Positions 16,273-23,871 of a stretch of 64,000 bases of DNA are shown here, piece by piece. Location: the NCBI RefSeq assembly GCF_008365315.1, contig NZ_CP043506.1, positions 1,532,001 through 1,596,000 of the forward strand, written 5' to 3'. Position 1 is the stretch's first letter. The number at the start of each line of letters is the position of its first letter. Made by a program: the position numbers and the translations under genes. Source of the DNA: Acetobacter vaccinii (GTDB taxonomy: Bacteria > Pseudomonadota > Alphaproteobacteria > Acetobacterales > Acetobacteraceae). The notes under the pieces are model-generated. The model saw only the letters and a list, made by a program, of their open reading frames with translations, was not told the origin of the DNA and searched no databases.

Positions 16273-16688
16273 TGCAGAATTCCACAAACAAGGGTCAGGC
16301 TCAGGCTGATCAGCATCGGAGTTTTGAGCAGGGGCCACCAGAGCAGGCGGACCTGCTGCGCTCGGTCGGCCCCCAGTTCCACCGCTGTGGCGGACCAGCT
16401 TGCAGGCAGTGTGCGTAGGGGCAGCGACAGGGGCAGTGCCAGCAGCGGGACCAGCAAGACAGCCTGCGCAAATGGTGTGGCCGTATTCTGCCACAGCAGA
16501 GGCAGCCCCAGCGCCAGTGCGGTCGCTGGCACGATCAGGAGCAGACAGAGCATATACAGCACCGCCCCGGCCCGGGCCAGCGCGGTGCCGAGCAGGAGGC
16601 ACGCTGTGGCGGCAAAACTGACAACAAGAATAATCAGGCCAGACAGTACAGGGGCATAAGGCCCGGTGGTTAACAGAAGCGGGATCAC
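16269..16688 (-). CDS. Half-length ABC permease (PotB/PotC-like), C-terminally truncated
   Basis: This 139-residue membrane protein resembles the middle of a polyamine/iron-type ABC permease. It has an N-terminal hydrophobic helix, two more hydrophobic pairs and then the EAA-like coupling loop ATAVELGADRAQQVRLLWWPLLK. Family members of about 260 residues continue with at least two further helices, but here the reading frame stops about 15 residues after the loop (LTLVCGILQ). The GTG start overlaps the binding-protein stop by four bases (GTGA) and the stop overlaps the YcgN start, so the frame is tightly embedded and unlikely to be a sequencing slip. It may be a relic or a reduced partner protein. 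Confidence 0.6.
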   Translation of the reverse strand: MIPLLLTTGPYAPVLSGLIILVVSFAATACLLLGTALARAGAVLYMLCLLLIVPATALALGLPLLWQNTATPFAQAVLLVPLLALPLSLPLRTLPASWSATAVELGADRAQQVRLLWWPLLKTPMLISLSLTLVCGILQ

Positions 16689-17713
16689 GGCAGGCGGGCC
16701 CAGCGCTGGAAACGGGGGGCGAGGGTCGGCAGGGCAGTGTTCCAGAAACTGTCGTTCAACTGTGTAGGGGGTGGAATGGGGCCTGTCTTGGTCTCGGTCA
16801 GCGCGATGTCCTGCATGGAGGGCAGGCTGGGCCACGCATTGGCAAAAGCCTGCTGCTGGGCGGGCTCTTCCAGCCATGTCACAAGGCTGAGGCAGGTGGC
16901 GTTGGTGGCGGAACTCAGTGGTAGCCCCCAGGAGTAATGGACTTGCAGCCGCTGGGGCCAGTACAGGCCAAAGCGCTGGCGGTTGGTGGGATCATCCCCC
17001 AGGATTTCACCCGTGGGCACAAGCCCCATTAACGCACCGCCGGATTTGAGAATACGCCCGGCGTCTTCCGGCGTGGACCACCACGCAATGTAGGGGCGGA
17101 TCTGGTCAAGCTTCTGGAAGGCCCGGTTGACGCCCTCGGGTGAGGACAGCACCCGGTACAGCATGTCAGGCGGCACACCATCGGCCAGCAGGGCGACTTC
17201 CAGCGTTGTGCGCGGGTCGTTCCGCAGGCCTCGGCGGCCGGGGTGGCGTGCGACATCCCAAAAGTCCGCCCAGTTGGGTGGGCTGTCCAGCCGGGCGTGG
17301 TCCCAGGCCATGGCGTAGTCGATGGAGGCTGAAGGCTTGCCACAGGCGTTGGCCGGGGTATCCGCCCCCTCGCGGGCCAGCAGGTCTATGCCACAGGCCA
17401 TGTGCAGGCTGCTGGTTTCCATCATGCAGGCAGCAATCCGGCCGGGGTGGTGGGCCTCCTGCTGGCGCAGGCTGTCTAGGCTGCCGTTCCAGGGGTGCAG
17501 GGCAATGGGGTGGTGCGCCATATGGGCATAAGGGCCGAACAGCACCGCCTTCTGGGTTTGGGTGATCCTGCCTGCAAAGCTGAGCACCGTCAGCCGCGCC
17601 GGGGCGACGTGGCGCTGGCGGTGCCGGGGCTGTGCGTTGGACACGGCGGCAGGCAACAGCACTCCCAACCCGGCAAGAAGGGCCGAGCGACGCGACAGCA
17701 GGGAAGACCCCAT
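16685..17713 (-). CDS. PotD-like extracellular solute-binding protein (Tat-type signal)
   Basis: This 342-residue periplasmic binding protein of the spermidine/putrescine or ferric-type family (cluster D) starts with SRRSALLAGLGVLLPAAVSNAQ, which looks like a twin-arginine signal. Family motifs include RLTVLSFAGRITQTQKAVLF near the mature N-terminus and WADFWDVARHPGRRGLRNDPRTTLEVALLADG in the centre (about residues 170-200). The protein appears complete. ATG 17713 gives the signal peptide; an upstream ATG at 17872 would overlap the ATPase and add an unusual extension. The ligand cannot be stated. The transporter partners on either side are degenerate, so transport is doubtful. Confidence 0.78.
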   Translation of the reverse strand: MGSSLLSRRSALLAGLGVLLPAAVSNAQPRHRQRHVAPARLTVLSFAGRITQTQKAVLFGPYAHMAHHPIALHPWNGSLDSLRQQEAHHPGRIAACMMETSSLHMACGIDLLAREGADTPANACGKPSASIDYAMAWDHARLDSPPNWADFWDVARHPGRRGLRNDPRTTLEVALLADGVPPDMLYRVLSSPEGVNRAFQKLDQIRPYIAWWSTPEDAGRILKSGGALMGLVPTGEILGDDPTNRQRFGLYWPQRLQVHYSWGLPLSSATNATCLSLVTWLEEPAQQQAFANAWPSLPSMQDIALTETKTGPIPPPTQLNDSFWNTALPTLAPRFQRWARLP

Positions 17714-17820
17714 ATGGCCAGCACCGGGTTGTGGGGCCACAGGGGTCTTGCGCGGGAAGGGACGTGGAAGCAGGGGAAACCTCTTGCGAGTCTGGAACTT
17801 GGGGGAACGACGATACCAGT

Positions 17821-18945
17821 CTAGCCGGTTTTCTGGTCCATCGGAAAGGCAATGGCATTCCGCGCCTGCCACGCCAGCACGGCCTGCCGGCCTGCGGCCA
17901 GGTCGCGGGTGGTGTGTACCGGGGGGCGCTGGGCCAGTATTTCCGTGCCGTCACGCGTGCGCAGCCGCATGGCGATGGTATGGCCAAGGTGATGGGCCGA
18001 AACAAGAGTGCAGATAACATCTCCCGCTTCGGGGGTATCGGCGGCCATCTGGCGGGGGAACAGGACGGACAGCCGGTCTGGTGGAATACAGATGCTGGCC
18101 AGATCGTTTTCTTCCAGCATGGGGGTGGTTGCGGCCTCCACCGTTTCCCCCGTGGGCAGGCGCAGGATTGCGGTGTCGTCGTCTATATCCAGCACCTTGC
18201 CGGTCAGGACATTGGCGTTGCTCATGGCTACGGCCACGCTGCTGCTGGCGGGGCGGTCCATCAGGGTGGGGGCGGTGGCAAGTTGGATCAGGGCACCGTT
18301 TTCCAAAATGCCGGTTCTGTCTGCGGCCATCAGGGCCTCGGTACGGCTGCGGGTCAGCAGCAGGGCGCTCAGCCCGATTGCATGACGCAGGCGGTCCAGC
18401 ATGGCCATGGCCTGCTCGCTCGCGGTTTGGTCCAGAGTGTCAAAAGGCTGTTGCAGCACCAGCACGCTGGGGGTGCGGATAAGCGCACGGGCAAGGGCCG
18501 CCCGGAAAGACTGCAACCCCGACAGCCTGCCCGCTGGTGTGTCGCGCAGGGCGTCCAGCCCGGTCAGGGCCAGGGTTTCGTTCCCGCGGCGCAGTATTTC
18601 GGCGTCCGGCAATGTTCTGGTGGCCCGCAGGGGGAACAGAATATTGTCCAGCACGCTCAGATGCGGGAACAGGGGGGCCTGCGGACCAATGGCGGCAATG
18701 CCCCGGAGGTGAGGAGGGGCATTGGTGGTAACATCCACCCCTTCCACCATCAGGTTGCCGCCCAGCAGGGGGCTGCGGCCTGTCAGCGCATCTGTCAGGC
18801 GGGGAATATCGTGCGGGTCCGACCCGATTCCCAATAGGGCCACACATTCCCCTCTGTGAATGTCCAGGGTGAGTGGGGGGGTAGCGGGCTGGAACGCAAA
18901 ATCGTGAAGTGACAGGGCTGTGGGCGAGCCATGCACAGCTTGCAT
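17821..18945 (-). CDS. Degenerate ABC ATPase (PotA-like pseudo-ATPase with TOBE domain)
   Basis: This 374-residue PotA/FbpC-type ABC protein by overall layout is a nucleotide-binding domain (about 1-230) plus a C-terminal TOBE-like domain. Every catalytic motif is altered. The Walker A position reads ALLGIGSDPHDI, with no GxGK[ST]. The signature reads LSGLQ instead of LSGGQ. The Walker B position reads VLVLQQPFDTLD, with Gln-Gln where Asp-Glu is needed. The switch His is replaced (LLLTRSRTEAL). The Q-loop region GPQAPLFPHLSV is kept. The frame is open and compositionally normal, so the protein is probably made but should not hydrolyse ATP. ATG 18945 has GAGGA ten bases upstream. Confidence 0.72.
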   Translation of the reverse strand: MQAVHGSPTALSLHDFAFQPATPPLTLDIHRGECVALLGIGSDPHDIPRLTDALTGRSPLLGGNLMVEGVDVTTNAPPHLRGIAAIGPQAPLFPHLSVLDNILFPLRATRTLPDAEILRRGNETLALTGLDALRDTPAGRLSGLQSFRAALARALIRTPSVLVLQQPFDTLDQTASEQAMAMLDRLRHAIGLSALLLTRSRTEALMAADRTGILENGALIQLATAPTLMDRPASSSVAVAMSNANVLTGKVLDIDDDTAILRLPTGETVEAATTPMLEENDLASICIPPDRLSVLFPRQMAADTPEAGDVICTLVSAHHLGHTIAMRLRTRDGTEILAQRPPVHTTRDLAAGRQAVLAWQARNAIAFPMDQKTG

Positions 18946-19018
18946 GCAACTGAATCCTCGGTTTGGGTGTTGAAATGATGGTGTCATTTCACTGACTCGC
19001 ACGAAAGGGATGAAGTGC

Positions 19019-19321
19019 ATGTCTTCGGATAAAATCAAGGATGTCAAAGCCGCTGGTGAAGCCGTGAGCGAAAGCGCGCGTGAGGAAATCGAGGCCGTCA
19101 AGGCCCATCTGGAACGTCTGCTCAGCCAGCATGTTGTGCCAGCACTGGGCCGTGCCGGGGACAAGGCGGGTGTGGTGGCCGAGCAGGCGGTTGCCAATGC
19201 CAAGGAACTGGCCGATCATACCAAGCATGACCTTGCTAAGCGGGCACGGGGCCAGACATCGTGGGTGTCCATTGCCATTTCAGGCGTGGTAGGCTTTATC
19301 CTCGGGCGGTTGTCTCGCTGA
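19019..19321 (+). CDS. DUF883 (ElaB/YqjD-like) membrane-anchored protein
   Basis: This 100-residue protein has a charged amphipathic helix (about residues 1-75) and one C-terminal hydrophobic anchor with a GxxxG-like core (SIAISGVVGFILGRLSR). This is the pattern of ElaB/YqjD proteins, inner-membrane anchored and ribosome-associated in stationary phase in enterobacteria. AAGGGA at 19005-19010 supports ATG 19019 over the nearby ATG 19010. It is divergent from the degenerate ABC operon and followed by a second membrane protein, as YqjD is followed by YqjE. Confidence 0.78.
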   Translation: MSSDKIKDVKAAGEAVSESAREEIEAVKAHLERLLSQHVVPALGRAGDKAGVVAEQAVANAKELADHTKHDLAKRARGQTSWVSIAISGVVGFILGRLSR

Positions 19322-19362
19322 CTGTTTAGCGCCACCCCCGAAGGAAGGTAACTGCAGAGCCC

Positions 19363-19788
19363 ATGCGTATCCTTGATCTTGGTAAATCCGCCCTTAGTGC
19401 ACAGTCCAGTGTGGCGCAGCAGATGGCCATACGCTATGGCCGCCAGGCTGCGTTTTTGGTGCTTGCGGCTGTGTTCGGGGCGTTTGCCCTGATCACCGGG
19501 CATGGGCTTTTGTGGATTCTGCTGGTTTTTGTTGCCCATTTTGGCCCCGTTGGCGCGTCCTTCGTGGTGTTCGGGCTGGATGTGCTGGCCGCTGTCGTGT
19601 GCGTGCTGTTTGGCCGCCGCTCGTACCTGACGGTCGAGGAAGTGGAAGCCCGGATTGCCCGTGACCGTTACCTGACCCAGATGCGCGAATCCGTGACCAT
19701 GGCCGCTGTGACTGCCACAGTGGCGACCGCCATGGGCCGTGGCGGCATGCGGAGCGTGTGGGATCTGGTGCGCCGTAAAAAGTACTGA
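19363..19788 (+). CDS. Two-helix membrane protein, holin-superfamily/YqjE-like
   Basis: This 141-residue protein has two central hydrophobic helices (about residues 28-50 and 55-85) and charged ends. The position directly after a DUF883 gene and the topology fit the YqjE/phage-holin-superfamily III proteins that partner YqjD. There is no phage gene nearby, so a lytic role is unlikely. ATG 19363 follows GAAGGAAGG. Exact function unknown; it may modulate membrane or envelope state. Confidence 0.6.
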   Translation: MRILDLGKSALSAQSSVAQQMAIRYGRQAAFLVLAAVFGAFALITGHGLLWILLVFVAHFGPVGASFVVFGLDVLAAVVCVLFGRRSYLTVEEVEARIARDRYLTQMRESVTMAAVTATVATAMGRGGMRSVWDLVRRKKY

Positions 19789-19877
19789 ATCTGTCCAGTC
19801 TGGTCTGGGCCATAGGTTCCATTCCAAATTTGCACTGGCGTGCCGCATTGTTTCTGTAAAAAGTAGGGCGTGATTTC

Positions 19878-19907
19878 GCGGGTGCACATAATTGTATGTG
19901 CACCCGC
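19878..19907. promoter_or_regulatory. Perfect 30-base palindrome before the MarR gene
   Basis: GCGGGTGCACATA (19878-19890) and TATGTGCACCCGC (19895-19907) are perfect 13-bp inverted repeats around ATTG, ending 15 bases before ATG 19923. This is where a MarR repressor would bind its own promoter. A second, wider inverted repeat pairs GGTTCCATTC (19815-19824) with GAATGGAACC (19921-19930), spanning the start codon. Confidence 0.75.
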
Positions 19908-19922
19908 AGGCTTGGGCAGTGA

Positions 19923-20435
19923 ATGGAACCTCAACTTCATACGGTCATGGCAAGTGATATCCGGCGCTCCTTTGGGTACCGGCTTGCCAGACTTGCATCC
20001 ATGTGGCGGCGCGAGATCGACTGTGATCTGCGTGAATTTGGCCTGACCGATGCAACGTGGCGCCCTATTTACCACCTTCATTTTTCCAGCACCCCCATGC
20101 GCCAGACCGATCTGGCCCGCTCCCTGTCGCTGGAGGCTCCCTCCCTCGTCCGTCTGCTTGATGTGCTGGAAAAGCGCGGCTACGTCCGCCGCGACGCGGA
20201 TGATGAGGACAGGCGCTCCAAACTGGTGAGCATTACGGCAGAAGGCCGCAAGGTGGCCGCGCTGGTCACCCGGGTGGCCGATTCTGTGGCCGTGCGCCTG
20301 ACCGCCGATGTGTCGGAGCAGAACCTGCAGGACTGCCGCGATATTCTCGACTGTATTGAAAATGCAGCCCAGAGCAACCGGGATGAGCCACCAGCACCCT
20401 CCAGTGCAGATGGGGCAAGGCCCGCGTCATGCTGA
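19923..20435 (+). CDS. MarR-family repressor of the efflux genes
   Basis: This 170-residue MarR-type winged helix-turn-helix protein has SFGYRLARLASMWRREIDCDL at the dimer helix, then TWRPIYHLHFSSTPMRQTDLARSLSLEAPSLVRLLDVLEKRGYVRR and the DNA-contacting wing DDEDRRSKLVSITAEGRK. It overlaps the DUF1656 gene by seven bases, so it is translated with the efflux components it probably controls. The perfect palindrome just upstream suggests autorepression. An inducer such as an aromatic acid is likely by family (inference). An internal ATG at 19947 gives an alternative start. Confidence 0.87.
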   Translation: MEPQLHTVMASDIRRSFGYRLARLASMWRREIDCDLREFGLTDATWRPIYHLHFSSTPMRQTDLARSLSLEAPSLVRLLDVLEKRGYVRRDADDEDRRSKLVSITAEGRKVAALVTRVADSVAVRLTADVSEQNLQDCRDILDCIENAAQSNRDEPPAPSSADGARPASC

Positions 20436-20623
20436 CAGAATTCAACCTGTTTGGCGTCTTCATGGCGCCAATTGTTGTCTACGCGCTGGCGGCTTTGCCG
20501 ATAACCATGTGTGTTCGGTTCGTGCTGTGGTGGAGCGGCCTGCTGGGCTGGTTCTGGCATATCGCGCTGTTCGAAGTTTCGCTTTACGTCTGCATCCTGT
20601 GCCTGCTGATCCTCTACGTCTGA
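20429..20623 (+). CDS. DUF1656 (AaeX-like) small membrane protein
   Basis: This 64-residue inner-membrane protein of the DUF1656/AaeX family has two hydrophobic helices with the family features EFNLFGVFMAPIVVYAL and WHIALFEVSLYVC. In AaeXAB-type efflux systems it accompanies the HlyD adaptor and a FUSC pump. Its ATG lies inside the end of the MarR gene, and the adaptor follows after 26 bases. The role of AaeX itself is unknown. Confidence 0.85.
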   Translation: MLTEFNLFGVFMAPIVVYALAALPITMCVRFVLWWSGLLGWFWHIALFEVSLYVCILCLLILYV

Positions 20624-20649
20624 CCCTGTAAGGCTTTTGAGTCGCCGCA

Positions 20650-21561
20650 ATGCCCTTTCTGCGCACCCTGATCCGAGTTGTCCTGACCCTGGTGGTCGTA
20701 TCCCTGGCCATTGTCCTGGGGATTACCCTGTGGAACGTCTACATGATCTCGCCCTGGACGCGCGATGGTCGTGTGCGCGTCTATGTGGTGGATATGGCGC
20801 CCGAAGTTTCTGGCACGGTGGTGCAGATTCCGGTGGTCGATAACCAGTATGTCCACAAGGGCGACCCGCTGTTTGTGCTCGACCCCGTGCGCTTCCGCCT
20901 GGCTATCCGCGAGGCGCAGGCCCGTCTGGACGGCGCGCTGGAGGATCTGAAGCTCAAGCGCAACGACGCCAAGCGCCGTATGGGCCTGGGTGGCATTGTG
21001 TCGGCGGAAGAGCAGGAAGTCTTTAACTCCAGCGTGGCCACACAGATTGCAGCAGTTGATGCCGCACGTGCAGCTCTGGATGTGGCCAAGCTGAACCTTC
21101 AGCGGTCCATTCTGTATTCTCCGGTCAACGGCTATGTCACCAACCTCAATCTGCGTGTGGGCGATTTTGCTTCCACCGGGCAGGCGCGTATGGCCGTGAT
21201 CGACGCGGACTCCTTCTGGGTTTACGGGTATTTTGAAGAAACCAAGATGTGGGGCGTGCATGTGGGTGATGAGGCCCGGGTGAAGCTGATGGGCTACAAA
21301 CCCATTTTGATGGGCCATGTGGCCAGCATTGCCCGCGGTATTAACGACACCAACGGTGCCCCCGACAAGCTGGGCCTGCAGGATGTGAACCCCATCTTCA
21401 CATGGGTGCGTCTGGCACAGCGTATTCCCGTGCGTATCCACCTCGACCATGTGCCCGACAGTATCACGCTGGCGGCAGGCATGACCGCGACTGTAAGTGT
21501 CGGTCCGGAGCCGCGTGGCCGCAGGGGCAAGCTGACAACATGGTTGCAGGACCATCTGTGA
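20650..21561 (+). CDS. HlyD/EmrA-type efflux periplasmic adaptor (AaeA-like)
   Basis: This 303-residue membrane-fusion protein should bridge an inner-membrane pump to the outer-membrane channel. It has an N-terminal anchor helix (TLVVVSLAIVLGITLWNVYM), a biotinyl-lipoyl half-motif VVDMAPEVSGTVVQIPVVDNQYVHKGDPLFVLD, a short helical hairpin (about 75-135), and the second lipoyl half ILYSPVNGYVTNLNLRVGDFAS. A beta-barrel domain carries the typical FWVYGYFEETKMWGVHVGD. It resembles the AaeA aromatic-acid exporter adaptor. ATG 20650 is the natural start. No FUSC pump gene is found beside it. Confidence 0.87.
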   Translation: MPFLRTLIRVVLTLVVVSLAIVLGITLWNVYMISPWTRDGRVRVYVVDMAPEVSGTVVQIPVVDNQYVHKGDPLFVLDPVRFRLAIREAQARLDGALEDLKLKRNDAKRRMGLGGIVSAEEQEVFNSSVATQIAAVDAARAALDVAKLNLQRSILYSPVNGYVTNLNLRVGDFASTGQARMAVIDADSFWVYGYFEETKMWGVHVGDEARVKLMGYKPILMGHVASIARGINDTNGAPDKLGLQDVNPIFTWVRLAQRIPVRIHLDHVPDSITLAAGMTATVSVGPEPRGRRGKLTTWLQDHL

Positions 21562-21583
21562 TCATGGGCCGAGGGTGAAAGTC

Positions 21584-23098
21584 ATGAAGGGTCATTCTCG
21601 CCTGGGGGCATGTCTGGCAGCATCGCTGATGCTGTCGGCCTGCACAGTGGGGCCAAATTACCAGCCAGACCGGATGAAGCTGCCAGCCTCCTTCAAGGAA
21701 GCGGCAGAGGAACACCCGGCCACGCCGGAAGAGATCGAACGCACCAATAAGGAAATGACAGAGTGGTGGGCTCTTTTTAAAGACCCCATTCTGACCCATC
21801 TGGTGCAGGATGCCATTAAAGGCAACTACGACCTCCAGATTGCAGGCCAGCACATTCTGGCCGAACGCGCCATGCGTGACCGCTCGGCATCGCAGTGGTA
21901 CCCGCAGATGGATGCCAACATGGGGGGCGGGGATGTCCGCTACTCCATCAATATCGACAACTGGCCTATCCGCCCCGGCAACCCGTCCAACAGGCCCGGT
22001 GCCTCCATGCTGACCTATGGTGCGACAGCATCGTGGGAGCTGGATATGTTCGGCCGTATCCGGCGTGATGTGGAAGCCCATGAGCGCGAGGTGGAAGCCA
22101 CGATCGAGGCCCGTCGCGCTGTTCTGATGGGTCTGCTGTCCGAACTGGCATCGGACTACATGCTGCTGCGCGTGACGCAGTTGCAGATCGGCATTGCGAC
22201 CGACAACATCCGTGTTGCCAAGGACGCGCTGGACCTGAGCAGCCGCCTGTACCGTGAAGGGGTGGGCAATACCCTCCAGATCGCGCAGGCTCAGGCCGAG
22301 CTTGACGCCCAGATTGCCGAGCGTGAGCCCCTGCGCACGCGGGTATCGCAGTTGACGCACGCTATTGCCGTGCTGCTGGGCAAAATGCCGGGGGAACTGG
22401 AGGAACAGCTTAAGCAGCCGCGTCCTCTGCCTGTGGTGCCGGAGTTCCCGGCGGCCATGCCCTCCATTGTTATTGCCAACCGCCCTGATATTCGTATGGC
22501 CGAACGCAAATATGCGATGGCCACGGCGCAGATCGGGGTTTCGGTTGCTAATCTGTACCCGCATTTTGTGGTGCCGCTGACTTTTAACCCCAACGCTTCG
22601 GCCATGTATCAGGTCTTTCAGGTCAATGGCATGAGCTGGCAGTTCCTGCTGATGGCCAGCATGCCGCTGATGCACGGCGGCAAGATGACGGCAGAAATCC
22701 GGGCTGCACAGGCGACGGCCGAGGCTGCCCGCCTGACCTACCGCCAGACCGTTCTGACCGCCTTTAAAGAGGTGGAAGACGCCATGGCTGCTTGGCATGA
22801 TGACATTGAATATGCCGAGCAACTGCATAAGGCGGCAGAAGATAGTGCCACCGCCAGTGACCGTGCACGCAAGCTGTATGGGGCTGGTCTGGTTGGCTTT
22901 CTGGAAGTGCTGACAACCGAGCGCACAACACTCAAGGCCCAGAATATGGAAGCCCTGGCCCGTCTGGAACGGCTGAAGGACGCTGTGAACCTGTACACAG
23001 CCCTTGGCGCGGGTTGGAAAGGCGTTGCCCTGACCAATTCGACCCTGCCAGTCTCGCTGGAGACGCAGAACGTGCTGGCGCGGGCGTTCAAGCAGTAA
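21584..23098 (+). CDS. Outer-membrane efflux lipoprotein (NodT/TolC-like)
   Basis: This 504-residue RND-type outer-membrane factor is of the NodT/OprM lipoprotein family. The lipoprotein signal peptide ends at LMLSAC, followed by the family start TVGPNYQPDRMKLP. Two OEP repeats follow, with WWALFKDPILTHLVQDAIKGNYDLQIA in the first and the second beginning near RADIRMAER-like ANRPDIRMAERKYAMATAQIGV. LYGAGLVGFLEVLTTERTTL near the end is typical. ATG 21584 has GAGGG upstream. It is the last gene of the MarR-DUF1656-HlyD set and should form the exit duct for its substrates. Confidence 0.9.
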   Translation: MKGHSRLGACLAASLMLSACTVGPNYQPDRMKLPASFKEAAEEHPATPEEIERTNKEMTEWWALFKDPILTHLVQDAIKGNYDLQIAGQHILAERAMRDRSASQWYPQMDANMGGGDVRYSINIDNWPIRPGNPSNRPGASMLTYGATASWELDMFGRIRRDVEAHEREVEATIEARRAVLMGLLSELASDYMLLRVTQLQIGIATDNIRVAKDALDLSSRLYREGVGNTLQIAQAQAELDAQIAEREPLRTRVSQLTHAIAVLLGKMPGELEEQLKQPRPLPVVPEFPAAMPSIVIANRPDIRMAERKYAMATAQIGVSVANLYPHFVVPLTFNPNASAMYQVFQVNGMSWQFLLMASMPLMHGGKMTAEIRAAQATAEAARLTYRQTVLTAFKEVEDAMAAWHDDIEYAEQLHKAAEDSATASDRARKLYGAGLVGFLEVLTTERTTLKAQNMEALARLERLKDAVNLYTALGAGWKGVALTNSTLPVSLETQNVLARAFKQ

Positions 23099-23108
23099 GC
23101 TGCATTGT

Positions 23109-23152
23109 CTGCCCCATCTGCCCATGGTGCTTTGCCGGGCAGGTGGGAGCAG
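23109..23152. terminator. Strong hairpin between convergent genes
   Basis: CTGC-CCCATCTGCCC-type sequence at 23109-23123 pairs with GGGCAGGTGGGAGCAG at 23137-23152: about 15 pairs with one bulged A and one G-T pair, loop 13 bases. It sits between the convergent outer-membrane factor and hpnG and probably works for both strands, although neither strand shows a classical T-run. Confidence 0.55.
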
Positions 23153-23159
23153 AGAAAAA

Positions 23160-23867
23160 TTATTGTGCTAACTGGCGGAAGGCAGGTCTGCTGTCCTGAT
23201 CCTGAAAAAACGCCAGCATGGCGGTGCGGGCTTTTGCCGCATCACGCCCCAGGTTGATCAGGCCACCAATCTGGCCTGGAGCCCGTAACAGCGACAGCAG
23301 AAGTGCCCCGATTTTCAATCCGCCATCGGGGGAGAGCACACACCCTGCCACGGGCGGCAGTGTACGGTCTGCCGGGTCGCAGACAACCCGCAGCACGGCA
23401 AACGGCAACCCGGCTTCTTCTGCCGCGCGGGCCAGAAAAGCGCTTTCCATGTCCAGCGCCTTGCAGCCAGAGGCCGCAAACAGCTCTGCCTTATGGGCGG
23501 CGTCCAGCACGACATCATCACTATGCAGCAGCGGACCACTGATGGTCCCGGCCTGATTGCCACCCAGAATGTGGCGCAGCGTGGGGTCGCACGCCCAGAC
23601 ATTGCCCCACCCCTGTACCTTGTCAGGGATCAGGATTGTCCCTGCGGGCAGGGACGGGTCCAGCCCGGCAGCCAGCCCGAAGGACATCAGGCAGTTGGCA
23701 CCACAGGCAGCCAGCCTGTCGGCCTCACGCCGCGCGCCATCGCGCGTGGCGCCACTTGCAGCAATGGCAGCGCGGGGGAATATCCGCCGCACCAGACGGG
23801 CCTCGGCCTTCAGCCCGACAAGAATGCCGGGGCTGGAAAGGGGATACTGTACTGCCGCAAGTGCCAT
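23160..23867 (-). CDS. hpnG: Hopanoid-associated nucleoside phosphorylase HpnG
   Basis: This 235-residue protein is related to 5'-methylthioadenosine/S-adenosylhomocysteine nucleosidases. HpnG is known to cleave adenosylhopane, releasing adenine to give ribosylhopane for bacteriohopanetetrol side-chain synthesis. Visible motifs are LMSFGLAAGLDPSLPAGTILIP, SGPLLHSDDVVLD and, near the nucleoside site, GCKALDMESAFLARAAEEAGLPFAVLRVVCDPAD. ATG 23867 lies four bases after the shc stop, which fixes the start. It is the last gene of the hpn operon here. The radical-SAM partner hpnH is not in this window. Confidence 0.88.
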   Translation of the reverse strand: MALAAVQYPLSSPGILVGLKAEARLVRRIFPRAAIAASGATRDGARREADRLAACGANCLMSFGLAAGLDPSLPAGTILIPDKVQGWGNVWACDPTLRHILGGNQAGTISGPLLHSDDVVLDAAHKAELFAASGCKALDMESAFLARAAEEAGLPFAVLRVVCDPADRTLPPVAGCVLSPDGGLKIGALLLSLLRAPGQIGGLINLGRDAAKARTAMLAFFQDQDSRPAFRQLAQ

Positions 23868-23871
23868 GGTA

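Noticed and set aside
19363..19788. Holin-like protein as evidence of a prophage
   Set aside because: No other phage genes, integrase or attachment repeat is near, and the DUF883 neighbour explains it better.
21464..23125. Long open frame antisense to the outer-membrane factor
   Set aside because: It is the shadow of a gene with clear OEP motifs; its composition is His/Gln/Arg-rich without a fold.
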